Below, piece after piece: positions 1 through 10,620 of a stretch of 64,000 nt of DNA; positions within the stretch are counted from its first letter, which is position 1; each line of letters opens with the position of its first letter. The translations under genes and the position numbers were made by a program. This DNA is from Lentinula raphanica (taxonomy: Eukaryota > Basidiomycota > Agaricomycetes > Agaricales > Omphalotaceae). Under the pieces are notes generated by a model. It ran no database searches and was not told the origin of the DNA. It saw only the letters and a list, made by a program, of their open reading frames with translations. The stretch lies in assembly GCA_027919835.1 (NCBI GenBank), contig JANVFP010000007.1, positions 1,364,001-1,428,000 on the forward strand. The letters run 5' to 3'.

Positions 1-1189
1 GATTTTGGAGGATGAAATGAGGCGTCACCGTTCTCTATAGCCAGCCTCAATAACGTCTTTTCGCCCCCTCTGACTCCGAACTCGCTCTCCGCTCCATGTG
101 TTTTATTATTCACTTCACCCTCCAAACCGTCTATCTCGCCACCCTCTGCATCTCCATTTCCTCCTTCGTGGGCTTCCGCTTTGACTCTTGACTTTTTCTC
201 CCTCCCCATCGTCTTCTCCCGGCGCTGCTGAACGATGACTCTGAGCACGTATGCCATCTGTCGTCGGGAGTCTTATCCCCACTTCTCACATTCAATATGG
301 CATCGAAAAATGAAAAAAGGACGCTTTCAACCGAAATTTTGGACGGAAGGTGTTTGGGGATGTTCGGGGATGAGGGAAGAGAGAGCTTGATTGTACCGGT
401 TTGGGTTACTTAACGGGCTAGAGAGATACACCTATAGGAGAAATGGAATGAGACGAAGGACTTTGTTCGTACACTACATTCTCTAATCACTCCCCCCCTT
501 ACTCATCTTGCACGAACATCTCCAGGTTAATGGGCATCCTCCGTCACTTCCACCCTTCACGGCCGTTTTTGGAGCCAGATACGAGTCATGATTGATGTGA
601 CAATATTTAATTTTGGAGGACTCGAGGAATTTGTGTTTGGATATTCACCGCCGCAGGGCGTCGAATGTATGTAATGACCCAACTATGACCTACCTTTTCC
701 TTCTCTCCGACAAGCGGTTCAGGTCTGGCTGTAGACTGAGAAGACCATCACGCGCTCATCAGAAGACGGTGTTCTTCAGAGAATGGAGGAATTTTGAAAA
801 TGCGTGTGTACGCTTCATGAAAAGCTTCGGTCAGACGAACGAGAATCCTTGACGTCACAAAAATGGAATCGTCAGTGCTCATCGAGGATCCCGGAGAACT
901 CGACGATGGCAGTGGAGAGAGATGCAGGAGGGTTGGAGAGATAAACATCGTCGAAATCATGAAACCAGCCATAAGAGATATCAAGTTGATGATTTTGAGT
1001 GAGCAAGCCAGATGAGGATGTGTGGTTTTGTGAGGGAAAGGGTGATAGTGGTTCGATTCCATGCGGAGTCGATGTTTATTTGACTGTACGTTACTTGAAG
1101 CTTGAAGTCTCACTGGATTGTGGCACTGAAGAATATTGCATGCCGGTAAGGGGTCTTCTATTGATATACTGTAGACAAACAGGCCAGCT
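1..1189. other. 5' flank of duplicated unit 1; no gene recognised
   Basis: No convincing ORF was found. From about 600 the sequence resembles 10790-11220 (second copy), and a short part (about 612-770) also resembles 15190-15345. Read on the minus strand, a short segment at about 690-735 is bounded by splice-like signals (an AG just upstream, GTAGGT just downstream), and the third copy shows the same layout. It may be an exon of a gene lying downstream of the secreted-protein gene, but no full reading frame could be assembled. The first 600 bases have no recognisable feature. Confidence 0.4.
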
Positions 1190-2690
1190 CTAGTCGTACG
1201 TGCTCATCAACGACATCATATAATCGGAGTAGCCCTTCTGCTTCATCACGGGATCTGGAAAAGAGTATTCCCTTCGCCATGCATTTTTTATCTCCTTGTA
1301 AGGTTCAAAGTCCGCCTCCTTGATGACCTCCAATTCTAGTGCGGAGTAGGCGAAAAGGTATAGAGTTTCGAATGATTTCTCGTTGTCGTCAAACACATCA
1401 CGACGCTGAGAATCATCAACGCCCGCGTCCTCCCATGCCAGCTTGATGTGTTCGAAAGTGCTCGAAGTGCTGGCCCTCTGAGAAAATTGTCAATCAACAG
1501 AATAAAACAAATCTATCGAAATCTGATGCACACCTCGCTTTTCAAAAATTCTACAAACCTATCATATATCCTTCGAATCGGCCCATACAAGTACGGTACA
1601 TTGCGAGGCTCATTTCTGTTTTTCGTAGCCAAGAGGAGTTTCTTGAGTGTCGAGCAGTGGCGAGAAATTAGCTTTGTTTTTGCCTCCGCCGATGCCGATT
1701 TGAGGTCGAGCCAGTTTCCTTCTAGTCTGACGAGCCAAGATGTGATAGAGTCTTCATTTTCGAAGAAGCTTATCTGGGATGAAGGAAAACAATCAGCAGG
1801 ATGAAACAAAGCATTCAGGCAATTATAGAAGTTCAATGCAGACCTTAAGGGCTTCGGTAGCCTTGGGATCTGGCACCAATAGATCTCCAACTTCTCCTGG
1901 GCTTTCGAAAAGACCTTTGACATTCCCTGGACCTTTGGTATTTCCTGGACTTTCGACATCTCCTGAACCTTTTCCTCCAACTTCTCCTGGGCCTTCGACA
2001 TTCCCTGGACTTTCGACATATCCTGAACCTTCTCCTGTATTTCGAACTTCTCTCGAATCGTTTAGGAGCATGTCAGTAGATTCTGAGCCGGCCAGAACAT
2101 TTTTTTTACGTCGGCGCTTTGAAGTTCGTGATCTGTGGGATGTAGTTCGTGATCTGTGGGATGTAGTTCGTGATCTGGATCCAGATTTGGATGAAATCCC
2201 TGAATTGGAATTGCCACGTTTCAAGAGGTCGACTTGTTCCTCCAAACTGACAGAGACTGAGACGTTGGGCTGAAAGAGTAAAACATGCCCACAATTAGAA
2301 AACAGGCGAAACGAGGATCAAAACTTCCACTGACGGAATGAGTCCCATCCTCCCCATTCTCTGAATCATCAAACGACGTGAGGCCATCGCCATTCTGAGA
2401 AGATAGTTACATGAGAATCATGTCATTGAGCGACCGTCAACGAAAAGACGTACTTGTCGAGGAACTTCACGTTCAAGAAGTGTAGCGAGTGTCCGGGTTT
2501 GGCCTTCGGACAGTGTGCCCAGTCCGCCAGAGGATGAGTGAGATATTAAATCCCGCGCTCCGATTGGGGACGCGATCATTGGAGAACGAGTGGGCGCGGC
2601 AAGGACGCCAGAAGATAGAGCTGCGCCGATGATGAGGACGGCGACGGCTCGAGATGCAGTCGAACGAGATGCGGTTGTTGAACGAGTCAT
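1190..2690 (-). CDS. Secreted protein of unknown family, copy 1 (five exons, about 416 aa)
   Basis: Exons (complement): 2690-2454, 2394-2335, 2269-1844, 1773-1534, 1477-1190; every intron is phase 0 and 56-70 nt. The start was chosen because it opens a clear signal peptide (residues about 1-31, hydrophobic core AVAVLIIGAALSSG, cleavage after VLA). A short acidic exon follows, then an RS/RK-rich stretch, then Pro-Gly-Glu-Val repeats, then two conserved exons without a recognised domain. The same exon layout is present in a second copy at 11394-12645, and that conservation is the main support for the splicing. In exon 3 a 21-bp tandem unit (about 2106-2180) encodes an RSRTTSH repeat. The repeats at about 1890-2040 are open in a second frame, giving a coiled-coil-like heptad pattern. 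Function is unknown; export is inferred from the signal peptide only. Confidence 0.7.
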
Positions 2691-3356
2691 AATAGTGACA
2701 GTCGATTGTCAAAGATTTTGTTTTTGAAAAGAGGTTCGAGCGTTTTTTGGACGCGTAGACGATGGTGATTTGAATGTGTGGGGAGACCAGCTCTGAGCTC
2801 GGCTCTTGAGGGGGGAAAATTGTTCGTCTGCCTTGACACTTTATGTATCGCAAGGAATTTTGGGGGTCCTGGCTGGTCCTGGATGGAAGATGCTGAGTTG
2901 AATGAGTTGGTTGAAGAGATGTCACTCACTGGAACTGGAAAAAAATAATCGGTGACCGGTCCCTCAGAGATTAGCCTTTATCGCTCAAGGCTATACGTGG
3001 CTCGACTCGGTTTGACCAGGCTCAACCGCTGCATAACCAGACGTCCACCGCGCTGCTAGATTATCGAATCGGTGATGTCTGGACTAAAGTTTCATCGGGG
3101 TATAACCTCGGTATGTGGTGGAGAGCAATGCTCTCGAAACTTGAAAGTATCAAGAAGGTGGCGGCCTGGACAAATGGCGCATCAAGCCGAGGACGCCACT
3201 GAGAAACGACGAACATCATCCCCGTGGTCTTATCGATCTCACCATGTGCATAATCACTGCCATCCGTTGAATAAATCGAAGCCGGCGAGGGAGTTTCTAG
3301 AGATATCACCGAAAGAATGGGTTGCCTGATTTTCTCGTTCGATCTCTCTTCATCGC
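2691..3356. other. Promoter region of secreted gene copy 1
   Basis: No gene was found here. The sequence is collinear with 12646-13310 in unit 2 and is the upstream region of the minus-strand secreted-protein gene. Conservation between copies extends to the Ngaro insertion point. Confidence 0.4.
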
Positions 3357-3480
3357 TATCCGTTTGACGCCAACGAAGGAGCGGCAAACTTCAGTCTTTG
3401 AACAGACACGTGATGCGGTGCTCTTCTCTTTGCGACCGCCATCCCGTGTCTGGCTAGCAACTACAGTCCTTTTCTTTTCG
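3357..3480 (+). repeat. Ngaro A1 repeat (left terminus)
   Basis: This 124-bp sequence recurs at 9689-9812 (A2) with two substitutions. It is the outer left end and probably carries the element promoter, since the gag start codon follows 60 bp downstream. Confidence 0.92.
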
Positions 3481-3539
3481 GACTCATACACTTTTCGGTC
3501 CTCTCATACACTCGTTACTAAACATCATCGCTCCTTAAC

Positions 3540-5377
3540 ATGGCCAACCGAATCGAGGTCGACCCTAGCAAAATACCAGTGCCAGACTTCCGGGGAGACA
3601 GATATGCCAGCAACCGAAGCTCCCTCATAAGAGATCCTAATAACCCCGACATCACCAACGAAGAACAAGCCGCCGCCTTTCTACTCAGCCAACATGTAGA
3701 AGAAAACACCTATTGGTGTGATCAATACCAGGCACAACTGCGAGCTGACGAGGCAGCAGCAGCAGCCAGGAGGCAAGAAGAGGAAGACCAGCAGCGGAGA
3801 AGGGAGGAAGACCAGCAGCAGAGGGATCTTGAAGCAGCACAAGAGCGAGAGAGGAAGAGGGCACCACTCTACAACTTTGTGAATGGAGAGAGTATCCAGT
3901 CGCTCCCTAACCTCCTACATCCATATGCTCAGAAGAGAATATCCCAGCGGCACTTTGTCGAGCTTTGGTATTTCACGCCTGACGCATACGAAGAGGCAAG
4001 CGAGCATCGAAAGAAGCCTGAGACCAACACCTATAGTCTGGCGGCTCACGACGACGACAAAACAAGTGACGCGGCGACCTTCACGCTTCTGGGCTCACAC
4101 TCCACTTGACCCTCATCCAATGCTAAACCTGACAGCGACCTCACCTGGGAACAAATCGTTAGAGCCAAAACTGCTTTCATCAACGCGCTACCTAATGGTG
4201 GATACCCAGCTCGGTTCATAGACATGTTCGTCCAGTTCTATGTGAACCTTGAGCTACACCCAGAGCTACAGATACCCGGTGGAGACAGACTTCTGATCCT
4301 GTACCATGCTGAGATGCGAAGAGCATGGTACCTCGCCAATGAGCAGGGCAGACCATTTGACCTATCTCAAATCTCTGAGCCGGTAATGTCTCAATGCCGC
4401 GAAAAGATCAGAGACCAGAAGAGTGCGAGGCATGACAGGGCAGCCAGAGGTACGCAGCTTGGTTTATCACAGAGTAACAATGACTAACAATATCTCTCTT
4501 CTGCTATTCTCCGTTGGGTCATACCCTCCGACCGCTACTGCTACTGCTACTGCTACCGCTACTGCTACTGCGACTGCGACTGCTACTGCTACTGCTACTG
4601 CTACCGCTACGGCCACGGCCTCGCTACTGCCTCTGCTTCTGCTACCGCTGCCGCTACGCTACTCTCCCGCTACTGCTATGCCACTCTGACGCTACTGCTA
4701 CGCTACGCTATGGTTATGCAACACTGTTTCTGCCACGCTACATTTTCTGCCACGCTACGATACGCCATGGTATCTGTTATGTTATGCTACATGATGTGAC
4801 TTCTACCGTTGCACTATACCTCTCCCACACCGCTATACATCTGATCATAACACTATGCAATTGTGTACATATCCATGAACACTCTACTCATACTAAACAT
4901 CCTCCTTCTGCAGAGATGGAAAAGGCAACAAGTCTTCTACACAAGCAGCTAGCAGAGCTTGGGCACCATAGAGCTTCCAATGCCCCTTCCACAAGCCCGT
5001 TGACCTCTCCGTCTAAGAGCCGCCGCACAACCCCCTACCCATCTCCTCGAAAACAATCTAGCAGTAGTTTTCGTAACTCCTTTCGGGAGATCGACCAACC
5101 GAAACTACCACGATGCCACCGTTGCCTTGGACGAGACAAACATGACGTTCGGAGATGCTCACGAACGGAATTCTGGAACGGAGAAGGGAAGGTCTTATGC
5201 CACTGGAACTCCAAGCACTATCCCGAGATCGCTAGCGGTGTCCACAAAGGCCTCGAACTTTGTGCAAACTGGCAACGCGCAAATGGCTGCACAGACTCCT
5301 CCCATCCCGAGAAGCACAGATGCTCAGGCTGCGCTGCTCCAGATCACGGCGCTGAGTCTTGCCCTAAAGGACAGTAA
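3540..5377 (+). pseudogene. gag: Ngaro gag, spliced, with one in-frame stop
   Basis: Exon 1 is 3540-4449 and exon 2 is 4914-5377; GT at 4450 and AG at 4912-4913 join them in frame. Exon 1 has a Gln/Glu/Arg-rich region (about 3740-3860) that is probably coiled coil, then a capsid-like part. One TGA at 4107-4109 breaks exon 1, while the frame stays open on both sides up to 4487. That is why 3540-4109 and 4224-4487 look like separate ORFs. Exon 2 ends in a Cys/His region: a CX2CX5HX4C motif, a C..C..H cluster and a perfect CX2CX4HX4C zinc knuckle just before the stop. This fits the nucleic-acid-binding gag of fungal tyrosine-recombinase elements. The stop is probably a point mutation; readthrough cannot be excluded. 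Confidence 0.75.
4450..4913 (+). other. Predicted 464-nt intron in gag holding a CTACTG-type microsatellite
   Basis: The donor is GTACGC and the acceptor TTCTGCAG. Removing it joins two open frames without a stop and brings the zinc-knuckle region in frame with the capsid part. The interior (about 4531-4690) is a hexanucleotide array of GCTACT/GCTACC variants. The low-complexity ORFs across it (Thr-Ala or Leu-Arg repeats) are therefore best read as intronic. This is far longer than the 50-70 nt introns elsewhere in the window, consistent with repeat expansion. Confidence 0.6.
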
Positions 5378-8188
5378 TCTCAAGGCCAAGACGCCGCTAA
5401 ACGCAGATGCTTGGGAACGCGCTATCACTTCATTTAATCTTGCCAGCAAATACCCCACTCTTGTCAACTCTATCCGTCTTGGGTTCGATGTCGGAATACC
5501 TCCGATACAGTGTACATACTCTCCCGCTAATCACGTACAAACAACAGAATTGGAGGAAGCTTTTGCTAAAGTCATGACCAACGAGCTAGCAGTTGGTCGA
5601 TGGCTAGGACCTTTCTCGCGTTCAACCATTGAAGCTGTGCTAGGTCCATTTCAAACGTCGCCCATCTCTATGATACCCAAAACAGGCAAACCTGGTAAAT
5701 ACAGACTGCTCCAGAATCTATCATACCCCTACCACCCTTTCCCTGACCCTATAACATCACATACGATATCATCGATTAATTCTCACATCGACTCTTCCCT
5801 ATATCCATGCCTGTGGGGTACCTTCGCGAACACCTGCCGACTCATATGGACACTACCTCCAGGATCACAAGGAGCAGTACGCGATATATCAGAAGCGTAT
5901 CGACTCATACCACTTCATCCTTCACAGTGGCCGGGAGCAGTGGTCCGTGTCTCAGATGACTCCTTTTGTGTTGACACCAGGGATATGTTTGGTCTCCGCT
6001 CAGCAGGAGGTGTATTTGGGCACATAGGTGATGCAGGTCTCGACATCAGCAGAGGAAATGGTCTGGGTCCGGTTACAAAGTGGGTCGATGACCACTTCTG
6101 GCTACGAATTCTCAGAGAATTTCTATCGGACTACAATCACCTACGTGCACAGCTACAGGAAAGAGTAATCGGTGAAGGTGGGATTCACCACCGGAAGGGG
6201 CGCCTAATTTACAGAGGTCATACGCTACCAAATGGACAACCACACCGGATTTAGAAAAAATTCCAATGAGCAGAAATTTTGACCAATAGCAAAAGAATCT
6301 ATCTATTTTTCACAACTCTGGAAATGAGACACAAAATACTATATATTTACACATTTGATTGTACAGCAGAAGATTGACAATTCAATGCACATTTTTTGTG
6401 GTCCAAGATGTTCATTGAAAGGATATAATTACTGGAGGAAGAAAACAATAGAGATACAAAATATTTTGATCCAGCTGTTTCCTTTTTTGAATCCATCTAT
6501 TTCATGAAGTCAGAAAATCCAGCCAAAACCTGAATTTTTGTCTGCTTTGAGACAACATCTGAATAGGAATATTTCTATTGTATTTTTGAGAAGAACAAAA
6601 ACCAAGTCAAAACCCGGCCTTTCGGAGCTGCTGAAAACCCTAAACTGAATGGAACCGGCCCTTTTCAAATAATTTGAAACTCCGGATTTCTGCTTTATTT
6701 TCATTTGCTGGGAGAAGATATTTGAAATATTTCCATTCTAAGAATAAATCAATACTAAGAATTGTATGGGTTTCAGGTGAAATTTTTGCCCATACAAAAC
6801 ATCTTGATCCAAATAAGTCAAAATGTGCATGAAAAGCGCTCAATTCTTTATTGTTTTCTTGTTGTTAAATTCATGCCCTTTCAACAAACATCTAAATCCA
6901 TACAAAATGTGCTCCAAATTGTAGATTTTTGACTGTACTTTCACTGTTGTGGGAACACAATATTTTGTACACATTTTTGGAGAGAGCAAAATTTCATTGG
7001 AATTATCTACTATCGGCACAACTTTCTGCTCGATGGAATTTATTCCATTTCTGGTGTGAACGTGAGGAGTTTGACGACGACTTCCAATTCCCCATCCAGG
7101 ATTTATCTCACACATCTCCTCGCTCTGTAGAAGACAGCAAATACACGTATGCCTTCTGCGACATCGACAGGGTTACCAAACCACTAGGCTACTCCTGGGC
7201 TTTAGATAAGGACATCTACTTTGGGTCTGACCCCACCTACTTTGGCTTCATGTGGCATCTAGAGTCGCGTAGGGTTTCTGTTCCATCAGGAAAACGGGAG
7301 AAATATCTGATTGAGCTGTTAGAATGGGATCAGCGCTCACAACACAACTCAGATCAGGTGTCCAAGCTGTACGGCAAGCTTTTACACGTCAGCTTAGTTT
7401 ATCCAATCGGCAGGGCTTACTTGACGGAGCTTGAAAAGTTCCTCGCAGATCTAGACCACTCACCGCCTTTCACATCGCATCGCCCACCTCGTCGCTGGCC
7501 AGCAGACGCAGAGTGGTGGAAGGCAACCCTCAGCAAGCCAATTTCTTCTAAGATCCCTGGACCAATCGATCTCATTGATGTACAGGCGTACTCAGATGCC
7601 AGCAGTGGCTGGGGCATCGGGCTATTCATCAACGGCTTCTGGAGATCCTATCGCCTCTTACCTGGATGGAGGGGAACAGATGACAAGGAGAGAGACATTG
7701 GATGGGCAGAGGCCGCTGGATTCCAACTTCTTACCACCATTGTCGCAAGTGAAGGAAGAGAAGGTCACGAATACAAGATATGGGGAGATAATGAAGGCGT
7801 CGTTGAGGGCTGGTGGAATGGTCGAAGCCGAAACAGGCCCATCAATGACGTCTTCCGTCATGTCCACAGACTCAGCGCCCAACATCAGACTCCCTTCCAC
7901 ACACGCTACGTACCCAGTGGGAACAATCCTGCCGACTGCTTCTCAAGGGGAACTATTGGACCCCGTCATCTCCTCCTCCCACGTATACCCATCCCTGACA
8001 ATCTTTCGCACCTTATCACAGACTACGACACCCCCATCACTCGAGCAGAATCCTTACAGCAGGTTGCTACTCCAAACTTTACATTCCAGGCTAAACCTTC
8101 ACGAAGAGCAGACCGTCTCTCATATGAGCAGTGGGCCCGCGAAGAAGAAGCCCGCCTCCTTCACACTTTCCAGAACCACTGGCCATAG
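5283..8188 (+). pseudogene. pol: Ngaro reverse transcriptase-RNase H, split by an insertion
   Basis: Part 1 is 5283-6240 and part 2 is 7062-8188. Part 1 has the RT fingers and palm: a PISMIPK motif, LRSAGG, and the catalytic VDD (in WVDDH) near 6090, as in the Ngaro/DIRS RT family rather than the YXDD of LTR elements. Part 2 has the RT thumb and an RNase H with YSDAS, an acidic residue in GWAEA and GDNEG. An 818-bp terminal-inverted-repeat element lies exactly between 6240 and 7059. Removing it with one copy of the AAC duplication restores the frame without loss. The frame is +1 relative to gag. A Met at 5283, inside the gag overlap, is a possible start, but frameshifting or re-initiation could also be used. 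Two separate ORFs are thus one broken gene. Confidence 0.85.
6241..7058. mobile_element. 818-bp non-autonomous TIR element inside the RT gene
   Basis: The ends are imperfect terminal inverted repeats of about 49 bp (37 of 49 positions pair) starting CACACC. The element is flanked by AAC at 6238-6240 and 7059-7061, a 3-bp target duplication. The interior is AT-rich and has no credible gene. Starts with CAC and a 3-bp duplication recall CACTA/CMC or PIF/Harbinger-like MITEs, but superfamily assignment is only tentative. Confidence 0.82.
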
Positions 8189-9491
8189 ACCCGCTACTTC
8201 ATCATTTCCTTCTTTCAGTACACCTGATATTAATGCTACAAGTACTTTACCTACGAGACCTATTCGTGCCTACCCTACCAATTTGACACCGTTATCCTCT
8301 ATGCTACGCCCACACTGTGCTGCCCGAGACCGACTTGCGCTATGGAAACCAGCTAGTGAGCGAAGTTTTAATGACAGTGAGGGACAACTGATATCCCTTC
8401 CGGATGAGTATATCGAAAGAGTCCAACAAGTACTGATCCATGGCTACGCCAACAGCACACGCGAAACCTATGCCTCAGGTCTACTTTCATTCCATGTATT
8501 CTGTGATTCTCGACAGATCCCAGAAGAGCAACGAGCACCCTGCAGTAGTGATCTCCTATTGGCTTGGATATCGACAATGGCAGGTACTTATGCCGGAACC
8601 TCCGTCAAAAACTATGTACATGGAATTCGCGCGTGGCATATCATCCATGGAATCGAATGGCGTATTGACAAAGACGCGCTTGACACCATGATTACAGGAG
8701 CTGAACGATTACAACCAGAACGCTCTCGACGGAAAAAACGCCTTCCATTTACCACCGAATACATCGAGAAGATCATAGAGGATCTAGACCCATCTTTCCC
8801 ATTGGATGCTGCCTGCAAAGGCTGCCTGACAACAGCATTCTACTGCGCTGCTCGAGTAGGTGAACTTACGGTTCCAAATCTTCGTGATTTTTCACCACAG
8901 AAACATGTCACAACCCAACAGCTACGCATGGGTACCGATTGCAATGGTTTTCACTGCCGTATCATCCACCTTCCTGTGACCAAGAGCAGCCCAATGGATG
9001 GTGAAGACATCTACTTCTCTGCACAGCTTGGTGCCACAAACCCAGACGACGCTCTCAACCATCACCTGATACTCAACAAACCTGAGACAGATGAGCATCT
9101 ATTCACCTATTCAATCACCACCGGGGGAAGATCCATGCGAAGGCCCTTGACCAAGAGCGCCTTCATTGCTCGCATCCAGAGAGCAGCCAAGAACAAAGGT
9201 CTGACCACGCTACAGGGACATGGCATCCGCATTGGTGCCACACTCGAATACTTGTTACGGGGTATCCCGTTTGATGCAGTCAAAGTGATAGGGCGGTGGA
9301 AGAGCGATGCGTTCCTCATATACCTTCGACGCCACGCTGAGATAATGGCGCCCTACATGCAGCCTCAACTCGCTCAGGAACTGATTCGCTACACCACGCC
9401 TCCTGTCAGATGTGAGTGCGCTCCTACCTTCTGGGGTAACCACGGTCGCTGGATGCGTCGTGCACTCCTCCAATTTGGGTATCGCAGCTGA
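8124..9491 (+). CDS. Ngaro tyrosine recombinase (about 455 aa)
   Basis: The Met at 8124 was chosen because it overlaps the RT end by about 65 bp, whereas the ORF open upstream to 7575 is only a shadow of RNase H. The protein has an N-terminal SAM-like core-binding region, then the catalytic domain of the tyrosine recombinase family. The first Arg is in ARVGEL (near 8853), the His-X-X-Arg box is HGIR (near 9230), and the nucleophilic Tyr is in the LIYLR segment (near 9320). The stop lies 10 bp inside repeat B1. The enzyme is known in this order to integrate a circular cDNA. The ORF appears intact, unlike the other two genes, so it could still act in trans. Confidence 0.9.
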   Translation: MSSGPAKKKPASFTLSRTTGHRPATSSFPSFSTPDINATSTLPTRPIRAYPTNLTPLSSMLRPHCAARDRLALWKPASERSFNDSEGQLISLPDEYIERVQQVLIHGYANSTRETYASGLLSFHVFCDSRQIPEEQRAPCSSDLLLAWISTMAGTYAGTSVKNYVHGIRAWHIIHGIEWRIDKDALDTMITGAERLQPERSRRKKRLPFTTEYIEKIIEDLDPSFPLDAACKGCLTTAFYCAARVGELTVPNLRDFSPQKHVTTQQLRMGTDCNGFHCRIIHLPVTKSSPMDGEDIYFSAQLGATNPDDALNHHLILNKPETDEHLFTYSITTGGRSMRRPLTKSAFIARIQRAAKNKGLTTLQGHGIRIGATLEYLLRGIPFDAVKVIGRWKSDAFLIYLRRHAEIMAPYMQPQLAQELIRYTTPPVRCECAPTFWGNHGRWMRRALLQFGYRS

Positions 9492-9688
9492 CCGTGTTTC
9501 CAGAGCCTTTCGCAGCTGGGACCCGAAGGCCCTCCGGGCCTTTGCCCAATACCTCAGACAAAGTGTACTCACAAAAGCAGATGGACACATCAGATCAATG
9601 TATATTTAGTGAACCTCTCGGTGTTATACAAATTTCATGCTTCTCCGCATGCCTCTCTCTATCTAGCATCTACAAGTCAGTACAAAGA
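9482..9688 (+). repeat. Ngaro B1 repeat
   Basis: 207 bp, repeated at 9917-10123 (B2). It starts inside the last codons of the recombinase gene and abuts A2 directly at 9688/9689. Confidence 0.92.
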
Positions 9689-9812
9689 TATCCGTTTGAC
9701 GCCAACGAAGGAGCGGCAAACTTCAGTCTTTGAACAGACACGTGATGTGGTGCTCTTCTCTTTGCTACCGCCATCCCGTGTCTGGCTAGCAACTACAGTC
9801 CTTTTCTTTTCG
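9689..9812 (+). repeat. Ngaro A2 repeat
   Basis: Internal copy of A1, 122 of 124 positions identical. The short stretch 9813-9916 separates it from B2. Confidence 0.92.
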
Positions 9813-9916
9813 CCCACCCACCCATCCCAATATATCTAGACCAGGCTGAAACTTGTTAAGAATTACAGTCCGAGCACGAAAGCGCCTCATCCTGCATCTG
9901 CGAGGCCCGCCCGCCC

Positions 9917-10123
9917 TCGCAGCTGACCGTGTTTCCAGAGCCTTTCGCAGCTGGGACCCGAAGGCCCTCCGGGCCTTTGCCCAATACCTCAGACAAAGTG
10001 TACTCACAAAAGCAGATGGACACATCAGATCAATGTATATTTAGTGAACCTCTCGGTGTTATACAAATTTCATGCTTCTCCGCATGCCTCTCTCTATCTA
10101 GCATCTACAAGTCAGTACAAAGA
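9917..10123 (+). repeat. Ngaro B2 repeat (right terminus)
   Basis: Second copy of B1. Its end at 10123 is followed by host sequence CTCCCATTC that continues unit 1, as shown by the intact unit 2. Confidence 0.92.
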
Positions 10124-10620
10124 CTCCCATTCAAGCCATAGAAGAACAAGAAAACACAGCCCCAGTTTCAGGCGGGGAACACATGCTGTGTATACCGAGC
10201 ACACGAAAGGAGGGATTTATCGTTGAAACTTGAAATACCGATTCCCGACGATCCTGTTATGTATTGCAAGAATAAGAGGTACGAGCTAGAACGTCTTCGC
10301 ACTTGGTTAGCGCCATGAGGTAGCAGTTCGACCGAAAATTTGAAGCACTCACAACTTTTCAATTGAAGGATACGGACGACTAGTATGGACAACTTAAGCA
10401 TACGACAAGAGGGATTTCAAGTTTCGAAATTGGCGAGTGACGGCGGTTCAGAAGACGGATGGTATAGCCTGAGAGATTGCATACATCATTTAGATCTAAC
10501 CTCTCAACCAGAATGGATTGTGCAGTTCTCGTTCTGTTCTCCATTCGACCTTTCAAAGCCCAATTTTGAATTCTCAGTCCTCCACACAAATGCCCAGGGA
10601 CTCGTTCCTTCGCTATGAGT
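10124..10620. repeat. Duplicated unit 1, right part
   Basis: Collinear with about 13311-13700. Both copies contain a repeated minus-strand module with phrases resembling ILALIxxW and DKSLLS and intron-like GTGAGT/AG borders. In this copy the frame is broken. It may be the remains of a gene upstream of the secreted-protein gene. No product is recognised. Confidence 0.45.

Larger units (their letters stand above)
600..3356. repeat. Tandemly duplicated unit 1, left part
   Basis: This stretch aligns collinearly, with moderate divergence, to about 10790-13310. It contains the secreted-protein gene and its promoter. The unit continues at 10124 on the other side of the Ngaro element. The junction at 3356 is fixed by comparison with the uninterrupted copy at about 13301-13320. 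Confidence 0.75.
3357..10123 (+). mobile_element. Ngaro-like tyrosine-recombinase retrotransposon (DIRS order), 6767 bp
   Basis: The element has the split-direct-repeat layout of Ngaro/PAT elements: A1 (3357-3480), coding region, then B1 (9482-9688), A2 (9689-9812) and B2 (9917-10123). It carries gag with zinc knuckles, RT-RNase H and a tyrosine recombinase, and no integrase or LTRs. The B1/A2 junction has the same end-to-start sequence as the two outer ends, as expected for this order. Unit 2 of the host duplication keeps the empty site (about 13301-13320); comparison shows insertion between 3356 and 10124 without target-site duplication, as known for YR elements. A1 and A2 differ at 2 of 124 positions, which suggests recent activity. 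The copy is now defective: one stop codon in gag and an 818-bp insertion in RT. Confidence 0.93.

Noticed and set aside
1040..1070. GGTTCGATTCC, a perfect B-box-like word
   Set aside because: No cloverleaf around it, and the word is changed in the second copy at about 11240, so it is likely chance.
4423..5377. ORFs of pure Thr-Ala or Leu-Arg repeats across 4530-4690
   Set aside because: They are translations of a microsatellite inside a predicted intron; only the part from 4914 on is coding.
7575..8123. Upstream extension of the recombinase ORF
   Set aside because: It is the +1 shadow of the RNase H gene; the recombinase probably starts at 8124.
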